Positions 8,714 to 16,904 of a DNA stretch of 64,000 nt are shown piece by piece. The stretch is from Desulfobulbaceae bacterium (lineage in GTDB: Bacteria > Desulfobacterota > Desulfobulbia > Desulfobulbales > SURF-16). The DNA lies in the NCBI GenBank assembly GCA_002868945.1, contig PKTX01000046.1:56628-120627 (forward strand). Reading direction: 5' to 3'. Within the stretch, counting starts at the first letter, position 1. Each line of letters starts with the position of its first letter. Under the pieces are notes generated by a model. It had not been told where the DNA came from. It saw nothing but the letters and a program-made list of their open reading frames with translations, and searched no databases. The translations under genes were made by a program, and so were the position numbers.

Positions 8714-9487
8714 TCAACGCAGGCCGGCGATAAAGGGGCCCACGGCCTCTGGTCCTTCTTTGTCCACCAGGTTTATGGTGGCCGTACCGATGACGCCGAT
8801 ATCGGCCTTGCCGGTGAGATAGGCGATATCGGCGCGACTGCTGATGCCGAAGCCCACGGCCAGCGGCAGACCGGTGGCGCCGCGCCGGCAGCGGGCCATG
8901 TAGCTCTCAAAGTCGTTGTCAAAGTCGGTCTGCTGGCCGGTAACCCCTTTGCGGGCCACGCAGTAGATAAAACCTTGGGCGCTTTTTGCCAACTCCTGCA
9001 TGCGCGCCTCGGTGGAGGTGGGTGCATAGATCAGGATGGGGGCAATGTCATACTCCCCGGCCAGCCGCCAGAAATCTTCGCCCTCCTCGGGCGGCAGATC
9101 CGGGATGATAAAACCCTTGATGCCGATTTGGCGCGCCTTCTTGAAAAACTCCTCAATGCCGAATTTATAGAGGATGTTGTAGTAGGTCATGAAGAGGAAG
9201 CTGGTTTTATGGGTGCGGCACATCTCTTCGGCAAACTCCAGACAGGCTGCCACCGTGGTGCCGGCCGCCAGGGCTTCCTGATTGGCCCGCACAATGGTGG
9301 GGCCGTCGGCCATGGGCTCGGAGAAAGGGATCTGCATTTCGATCAGTTCCACACCGTTTGCCACCATCTGGCTGATCACCTGGCGATTTACCTCCAGGGA
9401 GGGATAGCCCAGGACGATATGGGTCATCAGGAGTATATCTTTTTCCGGACGCGCAAGTTCATGGCGGATGCTCTCTTCAAGCTGCAT
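8714..9487 (-). CDS. trpA: Tryptophan synthase alpha subunit
   Basis: 257 residues. The TIM-barrel enzyme cleaves indole-3-glycerol phosphate to indole and glyceraldehyde 3-phosphate. The catalytic glutamate and aspartate are seen in the segment VELIEMQIPFSEPMADGP; the phosphate-binding end is VGFGISSR. The start MQLEESIRHEL follows AAAAGGGGG. It overlaps the trpB end by 11 bases, so the two are translationally coupled. No other trp genes are next to the pair. Confidence 0.92.
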   Translation of the reverse strand: MQLEESIRHELARPEKDILLMTHIVLGYPSLEVNRQVISQMVANGVELIEMQIPFSEPMADGPTIVRANQEALAAGTTVAACLEFAEEMCRTHKTSFLFMTYYNILYKFGIEEFFKKARQIGIKGFIIPDLPPEEGEDFWRLAGEYDIAPILIYAPTSTEARMQELAKSAQGFIYCVARKGVTGQQTDFDNDFESYMARCRRGATGLPLAVGFGISSRADIAYLTGKADIGVIGTATINLVDKEGPEAVGPFIAGLR

Positions 9488-10706
9488 ATTCAGCCCCCTT
9501 TTTGCGGATAAATTCTTTCCAGGACGGGTCATCAAAGGCGTGGGCCACGGTGAAGATGTCTTTGTCGCCCCGGCCGCTCATGTTGACGATAATGGCCTGG
9601 TCGGGCCGCAGGGTACCGGCCTCCTTATAGGCCTGGACAAAGGCATGACTCGACTCCAGGGCCGGGATGATGCCCTCCCGTTTCATGGTAAGTTCCAGAG
9701 CGGCCATGACCTCCTGGTCGGTGGCGGCCGCAAAGCGGACCCGGCCTTGTTCCCAGAGGTCGGCGAGGATGGGGGAGACGCCGATATAGTCGAGGCCGGC
9801 AGCCACCGAATGGGTGTCCATCATCTGGCCGTCATTATTCTGCAGGAACATGGTGTGGTAGCCCTGGGCCACGCCGGCTGAGGCATCCTTGGAGGCGAGA
9901 CGGGCGGCGTGTTGACCGGTGTCAACGCCATGGCCGCCTGCTTCAACACCGATCAGTTCCACCTCCGGATGTTCGAGAAAACCCTGGAAGATACCCATGG
10001 CGTTGGAGCCGCCACCTACACAGGCGTAGACCCGGGCCGGCAGGGCGCCGAACTGCTTGTTGATCTGCTCGTGGGCCTCCTGGCCGATGATGGATTGGAA
10101 CCAGGCCACCATCTCCGGAAAGGGGTGGGGGCCGCACACTGTGCCCATGACGTAATGGGTATCATCCATGCGGGTGACCCAGTCGCGGAAGGCCTCATTG
10201 ATGGCATCCTTCAATGTCTTGGAGCCGGAGGTGACCGGCACCACAGTGGCGCCCAGCTTCTCCATCCAGAAGACATTGGGGCGCTGGCGCATGACATCCT
10301 CCTCCCCCATGTAGATGGTACACTCCAGGCCGAACTTGGCCGCCATGGTGGCGGTGGCCACGCCGTGCTGGCCGGCGCCGGTCTCGGCGATCACCCGTTT
10401 TTTGCCCATGCGCTTGACCAGCAGGCCTTGGCCCATGACATTATTGGCCTTGTGGGCCCCGGTGTGGTTGAGGTCCTCCCGCTTGATATAGATCTGGGCC
10501 CCGCCGAAATGCTCGGAAAGATTGGCGGCGTGGGTGAGCGGTGTGGGCCGACAGGAGTAGGTGGCCATCAGTCCGACATACTCCTGCCAGAAGGCGGGAT
10601 CTGCCTTGGCCGCAGCAAAGGCGGCATTGAGCTCCTGAAAGGTCTCAAAGAGAATCTCGGGAATATAGGCCCCGCCCCACTGTCCGTAATATCCTGTTTT
10701 CTGCAT
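9477..10706 (-). CDS. trpB: Tryptophan synthase beta subunit
   Basis: 409 residues. It joins indole and serine in a pyridoxal-phosphate reaction. The PLP lysine lies in NHTGAHKANN and the glycine-rich phosphate loop is VGGGSNAMG. The N-terminus MQKTGYYGQWGGAYIPE matches TrpB and has AGGG eight bases upstream. An in-frame ATG six codons earlier (10724) lacks a good ribosome-binding site but cannot be excluded. Heads the two-gene trpBA unit. Confidence 0.93.
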   Translation of the reverse strand: MQKTGYYGQWGGAYIPEILFETFQELNAAFAAAKADPAFWQEYVGLMATYSCRPTPLTHAANLSEHFGGAQIYIKREDLNHTGAHKANNVMGQGLLVKRMGKKRVIAETGAGQHGVATATMAAKFGLECTIYMGEEDVMRQRPNVFWMEKLGATVVPVTSGSKTLKDAINEAFRDWVTRMDDTHYVMGTVCGPHPFPEMVAWFQSIIGQEAHEQINKQFGALPARVYACVGGGSNAMGIFQGFLEHPEVELIGVEAGGHGVDTGQHAARLASKDASAGVAQGYHTMFLQNNDGQMMDTHSVAAGLDYIGVSPILADLWEQGRVRFAAATDQEVMAALELTMKREGIIPALESSHAFVQAYKEAGTLRPDQAIIVNMSGRGDKDIFTVAHAFDDPSWKEFIRKKGAEYAA

Positions 10707-10913
10707 CTGTTCTACCCTGGCCATAGTGGTGCCATTACCGGCGCTGGGAGCGCGGTGCTGGTGTAATGGTGATCAAAAAAAGACCTCCATCATAACCATA
10801 AAGGCGCAAAGACTCAAAGGGAAAAAGAGCAGGAGGCCGCCGGACTGCCGGGTTCCCCTTGTCCCAGCTCTTCTGAAAACCGGCTTGCCCTTTGGGCTCT
10901 GGGTATGCCACAC

Positions 10914-10942
10914 TTGAAAGTGAAATTTAGTCGCACTATCGT
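10914..10942 (+). promoter_or_regulatory. Candidate sigma-70 promoter for the binding protein/kinase pair
   Basis: TTGAAA, a 17-bp spacer and TATCGT lie about 43 bp before the GTG start of the binding-protein gene. The match is 5/6 and 4/6 to consensus. Confidence 0.4.
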
Positions 10943-10984
10943 TTGCAAAATATGACAAGAAAAGAGCGTGGGGGAGGTGCCCAG

Positions 10985-12091
10985 GTGCAGAGAAGGTGGA
11001 TAGCTGGTTTGTTGGTATTGCTGGCCCTGACAGCGGCTGGCTGCGATCAGCAGGAGGAGATTAAGATCGGCCTGGCCATTAATCTCAGCGGTCGGGGCGG
11101 TGCCGCCGGTGAGCATATCCGCGACGGCGCCCTGCTGGCCGTGGAGGAGATCAATGACCAGGGCGGTGTCCTGGGCCGGCCCCTAAGGCTTTTGGTCAGG
11201 GATGACCAGAACAGCGATGCCGGTATCAAGAAGGCGGAAGAGGCCCTGCTCGCCGAGCAGGTCGTGGCCGTCATCGGCCACAGCTACTCATCCAATACCT
11301 TAAAGGCCTATCCCCTTGTCACCGGCAACGATACCCTGATGATCACCGCCTACACCGCCACCACCAAGCTGTCCGGTAAGGACGATCTCTTTTTCCGCAC
11401 CGCCATTGATTGCGTTATGTATGGTCAGAAAACAGCGGCCCTGTTCAGACAAAAGGGGGTCACGTCGGTGGCCTTTTTGATGGATATGAGCAACCCGGCC
11501 TTTGTCCTCGATTATTTGGCGCAGGTCAAAAAAAATTTTCAGGGCGACATTACCACGGTGGCCTTTGAGTCCCGCGATAAAGTCGATTGGCCAAAGCTCT
11601 CTCAGGAGTTGCTCGCCGTCTCCCCTGATGCCGTTATGATGCTCACCGAGTCGAGCATGACCGGCGTGGCGGTCCAGTATGTCCGCAATCAGGGTTTTAG
11701 TGGTCCGGTCATCGCCACCATCTGGACCCAGTCGCCCGAGTTAATCCGCATCGGCGGCCCGGCTGCGGAAGGCATGTCGCTGGTGACCTTTATCAATCCC
11801 GAAAACAGGCGAGCCGATTATCTCCGCTTTGCCGACACGTTTCAGGAAAAATTTCAAAAACCGGCCTCGGCCCGGGCCTCACGGGCCTATGAAATGGTCT
11901 ATATCCTGGCCGAAGGCCTGCGGCAGGCGGAAAAGGTGGATGCCTATGCCTTGAAAAAGGCCCTGCTTGCCACTGAATTTGAATCGATCATGGGCAGGCT
12001 GCGCTTTGACAGGTACGGTGATGTGGTGCGGCCGGTTTATGAGGTGCTGGTTCGCGATGGCCGTTTTGTCAATGGTGGAGAGATTCCGTGA
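10985..12091 (+). CDS. Branched-chain-amino-acid-type periplasmic binding lipoprotein
   Basis: 368 residues from a GTG start with GGAGG well placed upstream. An ATG at 10952 is possible but would put a charged tail before the signal. The N-terminus MQRRWIAGLLVLLALTAAGC is a lipoprotein signal with an LTAAGC lipobox. The rest is a type-1 periplasmic binding fold of the LivJ family (IKIGLAINLSGRGGAAGEH, GGVLGRPLRLLVRDDQNSD). No ABC permease or ATPase genes are near. Instead its stop overlaps the start of a membrane histidine kinase by four bases, so it probably presents a ligand to that kinase and not to a transporter. The ligand is unknown. Confidence 0.82.
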   Translation: MQRRWIAGLLVLLALTAAGCDQQEEIKIGLAINLSGRGGAAGEHIRDGALLAVEEINDQGGVLGRPLRLLVRDDQNSDAGIKKAEEALLAEQVVAVIGHSYSSNTLKAYPLVTGNDTLMITAYTATTKLSGKDDLFFRTAIDCVMYGQKTAALFRQKGVTSVAFLMDMSNPAFVLDYLAQVKKNFQGDITTVAFESRDKVDWPKLSQELLAVSPDAVMMLTESSMTGVAVQYVRNQGFSGPVIATIWTQSPELIRIGGPAAEGMSLVTFINPENRRADYLRFADTFQEKFQKPASARASRAYEMVYILAEGLRQAEKVDAYALKKALLATEFESIMGRLRFDRYGDVVRPVYEVLVRDGRFVNGGEIP

Positions 12092-15024
12092 GCCGACTCC
12101 GGCCGCTGCAGAGCCATATCAAGAAAATTTTATTGACGGTTATCACCCTTACCTTTGTGGTAACCGGCAGCTTTGTCGGCTGGCGCCAGTACAGTGTCGG
12201 CCAGCAGGAGGTGGCCCGCGTTCTCACGGCCCAGATCAGGATTGCCCAGTCGCTGATGCCGTCCCTGCTTCTCGCCCATGATCGCCGGTTGCGGGCCATG
12301 GCCGGCGATCTTGCCGGTCGTCCCGACCAGGAGGTGTTGGCCCGGGTAAAAAGGGAGTGTCTGCGCCGCGACCCCTTTGATATCTGCTATGTCCTGAATC
12401 CTCAGGGTCGTATTGTCTATATCTCCCGGGAGTATGACAGCTACCAGGGCTTCAACCCCTCGCATATGCCCCACGTCAAGGAGGCGCGGCAGGTGTCTGC
12501 CGTCTTTCAATCGGTGTTTTCCAAACGTTCCGTGGTTGCCCTCAAGTATCGGCTTAACGCTAATCTGCGCCTGATATACGAACGCGATATCGGTAATATT
12601 CTGCCGGCCCTTCTTCATCTGGAAAAGGGTGAGATTTTTGATAGGCAGAGTCTTGTCCTGTTGACCTCGGAAGGCGTGGCCGCCTATCACCCTGACCAGA
12701 ATCTGGTGCGGACCCGTCATCACCTGGCCTATGACATGAAAAACATGCAGGGCCCCAACAGCAGGGGCCTCTACTCCTATGAGTATCAGGACAAGCGCTA
12801 TTACGCTGTCAGGGTTGAACTCCAGACCCCGCGGGGCTGGCTTCTCTATCTGCAGGTGCCGGCCCGGCCTCTGATGATTACGGCCGTGAAGGAGATTGCC
12901 CTGCAGCTTGTCGAGATGTTGGTCCTGCTGGGACTGTTGACAGCTGCCATCCAGTTTATCCTCAGGCGTTTCTTTTCGCAGCCGGTGCAGGACATTGTTG
13001 ACGCCCTGGCCCGCTATGAGCCGGAGTCATCCTATCCCGAGGTTTTGCAGCCCCGGAAGAGCGGTGTCCGCGAGTTTGCCCGGATCAGCCAGGCCATCAA
13101 TGATATGGCCCGCGATGTGTCGCTCTCCACCGAGCGCTTCCGGCGTCTGGTGGATAGTCTCGATGCCCTGGTCTATGTGGCGGATATGGAAACCTACGAA
13201 CTGCTCTATATCAATCGCTACGGCATTGATTTGTTCGGTGATATTACCGGTAAACTCTGCTGGCAAAGTCTCCAGTCCGGCCAGACAGGGCCGTGCCCCT
13301 TCTGTACCAATCACCTCCTGATTGACGAGGAGGGTCGGCCGCAGCCCACCCATGTCTGGCCGTTTCAAAATACGGTGACAGGCGAGTGGTATGAATGTCG
13401 CGACCAGGCCATTCCTTGGACCGATGGCCGGCTGGTACGGATGGAGATTGCCCTCAATATAACCGAAAGTAAGCAGGCCCAGGACGCCCTGGCCGACGAA
13501 AAGGAACGGTTGGCCGTCACCCTGCGCAGTATCGGCGACGGTGTTATTACCACTGACACGGCCGGTGTTGTCACCATGATTAATATGGTGGCCGAGCGTT
13601 TGACCGGCTGGAGGCAGACCGAGGCCGTGGGCCGTGATCTCCATGAGATTTTTCACATCATTCACGCCAAGAGCGGTGAACCGGTGGAAAATCCGGTGGA
13701 CAAGGTGGTTGCCACCGGTCAGGTGGTGGAACTGGTCAACCATACGGTGCTTATTGCCAAGGACGGCACGCCGCTCTCCATTGCCGACAGCGGTGCCCCT
13801 ATCCGTGATAAAAACAGCGAGATCGTCGGCGTGGTGCTGGTCTTTCGCGACGAGACGGAAAAAAATCGCCTGCAGGAACAGTCGATCAAGGCCCAGAAGC
13901 TGGAATCGGTGGGTGTGCTGGCCGGCGGTATTGCCCATGATTTTAATAACATCCTCACCGCTATTATGGGGAACATCAGCCTGGCCCTCACCGATACCAG
14001 CCTGGCGGCCGACACCGCCAAGGTTTTGGAAGACGCAGAAAAGGCCTCGGTACGGGCCAGAAACCTCACCCATCAGCTCCTCACCTTTGCCAAGGGCGGT
14101 GAGCCGGTGAAGGAGAGCACGAACATCGCCTCGGTGATCACGGACTCCGCCGACTTCGTCCTGCACGGCAGCATGGTATCCTGCCGCTATGATATCCCTG
14201 ATGATCTGTGGCTGGTGGAGGTTGATCACGGCCAGATAAGTCAGGTGGTGCAGAATCTTATCATCAACGCCAAGGAGGCCATGCCGGATGGCGGTGAGAT
14301 CATGGTGAGCTGTAGCAATGTGCCGGTGGGCTCTGCGGCTGAGCCGGCCCTGAAGGGCGACAGCCGCTTTGTCAGGATCGCAATCCGGGATACAGGACCT
14401 GGTATACCGGCCGAGATGCTCACCAGGATCTTTGATCCCTATTTCAGCACCAAGGAAGAGGGGAGCGGCCTGGGGCTGGCCATCTGTCACTCCATTGTCC
14501 ATAAACATGACGGCCATATCGCGGTGCAGTCGCAGCCGGGCCAGGGTACGGAGTTTGTGATCTACCTGCCCGAGGGCAAGGCCGTGCAGAAAAAGGTGGT
14601 GGAGGAGGAGGCCGCGACTTCCCGGCCGGCCCGAGTCATGGTCATGGATGACGAGGAGATGATTCTTAACCTGAGTAGACAGATGCTGAACCGCCTTGGC
14701 CATGAGGTGGTGTTGGCCCATGGCGGCCAAGAGGCCCTGGCCCTGTACCAGGAGAGCCTGGAGAGCGGCAACCCCGTCGATCTGGTCATCATGGACCTCA
14801 CCATTCCCGGCGGCATGGGCGGCAAGGAGGCCATCGGCGAACTCCTGGCCCTGGATCCCCAGGCCAAGGTGATAGTGGCCAGCGGCTACTCCAATGACCC
14901 AGTCGTGGCCAATTTCCGTGACTATGGTTTTGCCGCTGCCCTGGTCAAACCCTTCCAGTTGGAGCCCTTTTCCCGGGTGGTCAATAAGGTGCTTGCCGCC
15001 GGCCAGGGCGAGCAACAGGGATAG
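12088..15024 (+). CDS. Hybrid sensor histidine kinase (sensor, two PAS, HisKA/HATPase, receiver)
   Basis: 978 residues from GTG. Transmembrane helix near 12-32, a periplasmic sensor (to about 275), a second helix (about 275-297) and a HAMP-like linker. PAS 1 (about 350-460) carries the cysteine-rich stretch GPCPFC; PAS 2 spans about 470-590. The phosphoacceptor is H617 in AGGIAHDFNNIL. ATP-binding motifs DTGPGIP and GSGLGLAIC follow, then a receiver domain with D903 in LVIMDLTIPGG. No histidine phosphotransfer domain or output regulator is adjacent, so the target is elsewhere. The overlap with the upstream binding-protein gene argues for a joint sensor. Confidence 0.9.
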   Translation: MSRLRPLQSHIKKILLTVITLTFVVTGSFVGWRQYSVGQQEVARVLTAQIRIAQSLMPSLLLAHDRRLRAMAGDLAGRPDQEVLARVKRECLRRDPFDICYVLNPQGRIVYISREYDSYQGFNPSHMPHVKEARQVSAVFQSVFSKRSVVALKYRLNANLRLIYERDIGNILPALLHLEKGEIFDRQSLVLLTSEGVAAYHPDQNLVRTRHHLAYDMKNMQGPNSRGLYSYEYQDKRYYAVRVELQTPRGWLLYLQVPARPLMITAVKEIALQLVEMLVLLGLLTAAIQFILRRFFSQPVQDIVDALARYEPESSYPEVLQPRKSGVREFARISQAINDMARDVSLSTERFRRLVDSLDALVYVADMETYELLYINRYGIDLFGDITGKLCWQSLQSGQTGPCPFCTNHLLIDEEGRPQPTHVWPFQNTVTGEWYECRDQAIPWTDGRLVRMEIALNITESKQAQDALADEKERLAVTLRSIGDGVITTDTAGVVTMINMVAERLTGWRQTEAVGRDLHEIFHIIHAKSGEPVENPVDKVVATGQVVELVNHTVLIAKDGTPLSIADSGAPIRDKNSEIVGVVLVFRDETEKNRLQEQSIKAQKLESVGVLAGGIAHDFNNILTAIMGNISLALTDTSLAADTAKVLEDAEKASVRARNLTHQLLTFAKGGEPVKESTNIASVITDSADFVLHGSMVSCRYDIPDDLWLVEVDHGQISQVVQNLIINAKEAMPDGGEIMVSCSNVPVGSAAEPALKGDSRFVRIAIRDTGPGIPAEMLTRIFDPYFSTKEEGSGLGLAICHSIVHKHDGHIAVQSQPGQGTEFVIYLPEGKAVQKKVVEEEAATSRPARVMVMDDEEMILNLSRQMLNRLGHEVVLAHGGQEALALYQESLESGNPVDLVIMDLTIPGGMGGKEAIGELLALDPQAKVIVASGYSNDPVVANFRDYGFAAALVKPFQLEPFSRVVNKVLAAGQGEQQG

Positions 15025-15052
15025 GGAGGGGCCTGGCAGCGAGGGAGAAGAA

Positions 15053-15094
15053 GGGGGAGTGTGGCCAGCCAGGTGGCACACCCCCTTTTTTTTT
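15053..15094 (+). terminator. Rho-independent terminator after the histidine kinase
   Basis: GGGGG-A-GTGTG pairs with CACACCCCC across a short loop, followed by nine T. It lies between the kinase and the convergent htpX. Confidence 0.75.
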
Positions 15095-15111
15095 GAGGGC
15101 TGTCACGGGCG

Positions 15112-15990
15112 CTATATGTTGGCCTCTTGCCGGTTTGCTGAGGCGGTGAGGCTGCGCAGACGTCTGATCCGCTCCCGGATGGGCGGGTGGGTGCTGAACA
15201 AATTGGCCATGGAGCCGGCGGTGAGTGGGTTGACGATATACATCTGGGCCGTGGCCGGATTGACGGGCATGGGGCGGCGATGATTATACTCTTCCAGGCG
15301 CTGCAGGGCCGTGGCCAGGGAGTGAGGATGGCCGCAGATGCGGGCTCCGGTGGTGTCGGCCAGATATTCCCTGCTGCGCGAGATGGCCATCTGGATCATG
15401 GCCGCGGCAATGGGGGCGACAATCATCATGACAATGCTGCCCACCAAGCCGGCGCCACCGTCGTTATCATCGTCACCCCGGCCCATGCCGAAGATTATGG
15501 CCCATTGCGTCATGGTGGCCAGATAGCTGATGGCACCGGCCATCACTGCGGCAATGGAGCTGATCAGGATATCTCTGTTTTTGATGTGGGCCAGCTCATG
15601 GGCGATGACGCCTTCAAGCTCATCGCGGCTGAGCAGGTGCAGCAGACCAACGGTGACAGCCACGGCGGCGTGGTGTGGGTTGCGGCCGGTGGCAAAGGCG
15701 TTGGGGGTCGGCTGGTCGATGATATAGACGCGGGGTTTGGGCAGATGGGCCCGATTGCTGAGAGTGGTCACCATGGCATGCAGTTCGGGCGCCTCCTGCG
15801 GCGAAACCTCCCGGGCCCGGCTCATGGCCAGGGCCATTTTGTCGCTGAACCAGTAGGCAAAGAAATTCATGGCCAGGGCCATGAACAGGGCCAGCATCAT
15901 GCCGCTGCGACCGCCCATTGCCTGGCCGGCCACCATGAAAAGGGCTGTCAGTACAGCCATAAGCAGGAATGTTTTGGCGATATTGTTCAT
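15112..15990 (-). CDS. htpX: Membrane zinc metalloprotease HtpX
   Basis: 292 residues. Two N-terminal helices (about 5-25 and 30-50), the zinc motif HELAH followed by IKNRD, two further helices (about 150-175 and 185-205), and the third zinc ligand region SRSREYLAD. HtpX degrades misfolded membrane proteins with its active site on the cytoplasmic side. The ATG at 15990 is used; a GTG two codons upstream is in frame. Stands alone, convergent with the kinase gene. Confidence 0.93.
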   Translation of the reverse strand: MNNIAKTFLLMAVLTALFMVAGQAMGGRSGMMLALFMALAMNFFAYWFSDKMALAMSRAREVSPQEAPELHAMVTTLSNRAHLPKPRVYIIDQPTPNAFATGRNPHHAAVAVTVGLLHLLSRDELEGVIAHELAHIKNRDILISSIAAVMAGAISYLATMTQWAIIFGMGRGDDDNDGGAGLVGSIVMMIVAPIAAAMIQMAISRSREYLADTTGARICGHPHSLATALQRLEEYNHRRPMPVNPATAQMYIVNPLTAGSMANLFSTHPPIRERIRRLRSLTASANRQEANI

Positions 15991-16247
15991 TGTCACTCAT
16001 CCTCGGTTGGTACGGAGCAATCTTTTTTTGTAAAAAAAATAGGTCTACCGAGGGTAATGTCAATGGTTGCCCCTGCTTTGTTCATAAAAAAGTAAGTGGC
16101 CGGCAGCACCTCGTCATGCAGAGGCAGGGAGACACCGGACTCTTTTTTGATGGCAATCTGCGGTACAGTTGAGTAGCTCTCGACGAGCTATGGGCTGGAG
16201 TGGGATGGACTCTGGCGCCTGGCCAGGGAGATGACAGTGGCCGCTGT

Positions 16248-16472
16248 AACAGCCTGTTGAAAAAAAACTACTGCGCTGGCCGATGCGGCGTCAAAATTCG
16301 GCTTGAGCTAAGCGAGCGGAGCGAGACTCCGAAATGCTCCTAAACTACATGTAAACCGCACCCCAAGGGTACTCGGAGTGTTACAGGCTCCCTTACCTCC
16401 TGCGGGCGCGCATTCTTTCGCCCTATTTTCCCTTGCCTCAGCTGCGCTCGCTACGTTTTTCAACGGGCTGTT
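16248..16472. repeat. 225-bp element with 17-bp inverted termini
   Basis: The left end AACAGCCTGTTGAAAAA and right end TTTTTCAACGGGCTGTT are inverted repeats with one mismatch. The inside contains AAGCGAGCGGAGCGAGACTC, which recurs exactly at about 32650. No open frame of note. Two bases of the right end form part of the PilZ gene's stop codon. The stretch 15997-16247 beside it holds nothing recognised. Confidence 0.6.
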
Positions 16473-16791
16473 AACAGCTTTGGGCGCTGCGGTTGAGCAT
16501 GGTGTCGATATAGTTATGCCAGTCCGGCGACGGAGCGACGATCTCGAAACCCACTGTCACTCTTTGGTCGCATTGCTCGAACCAGACCGGCAGCAGGTTG
16601 AGTTTGAATTTTCGGTCCCGGTTGGTGACAATGGTGGCGTATTGTTGGGGAGCCGGTCTGAACCGGGCCGTAATATTGGTGATCTTCAGGCCGCCCTCGG
16701 AGATGTTGGCCACCAGGCCTCGGAATATGGTATTGCCGTCTGTAAAGGACGATATCATATCCGTGTCAATCCGTGCCGCTCTCTCCTGCAT
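16471..16791 (-). CDS. Small PilZ-like domain protein
   Basis: 106 residues from an ATG with GGAGGGAAGG upstream. The segment RGLVANISEGGLKITNI resembles the (D/N)xSxxG strand of PilZ domains, and the rest fits a short beta-barrel. The arginine motif that binds c-di-GMP (RxxxR) is at best partial (R5 and nearby), so c-di-GMP binding is doubtful. The reading frame is open a further 26 codons upstream, without a ribosome-binding site. Unknown role. Confidence 0.55.
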   Translation of the reverse strand: MQERAARIDTDMISSFTDGNTIFRGLVANISEGGLKITNITARFRPAPQQYATIVTNRDRKFKLNLLPVWFEQCDQRVTVGFEIVAPSPDWHNYIDTMLNRSAQSC

Positions 16792-16904
16792 GGCCCTTCC
16801 CTCCCCAACTGTGTGTGAAAAAGCAGTCTCTTCAGCCCAATTTTTAGCAAAATCGATCCATGGTGTCAATGTGCTGTTAGGTGGAATCAGAATAAGCCCG
16901 GTTT

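Noticed and set aside
10725..10984. Tryptophan attenuator before trpB
   Set aside because: No leader peptide with tandem Trp codons or alternative hairpins was found on the minus strand.
13027..15081. Long open frame on the minus strand opposite the histidine kinase (684 codons); similar ones oppose pycB (29159-31198) and dnaX (43413-45446)
   Set aside because: They mirror clearly functional genes, have no ribosome-binding sites or family motifs, and result from GC-rich codon bias.
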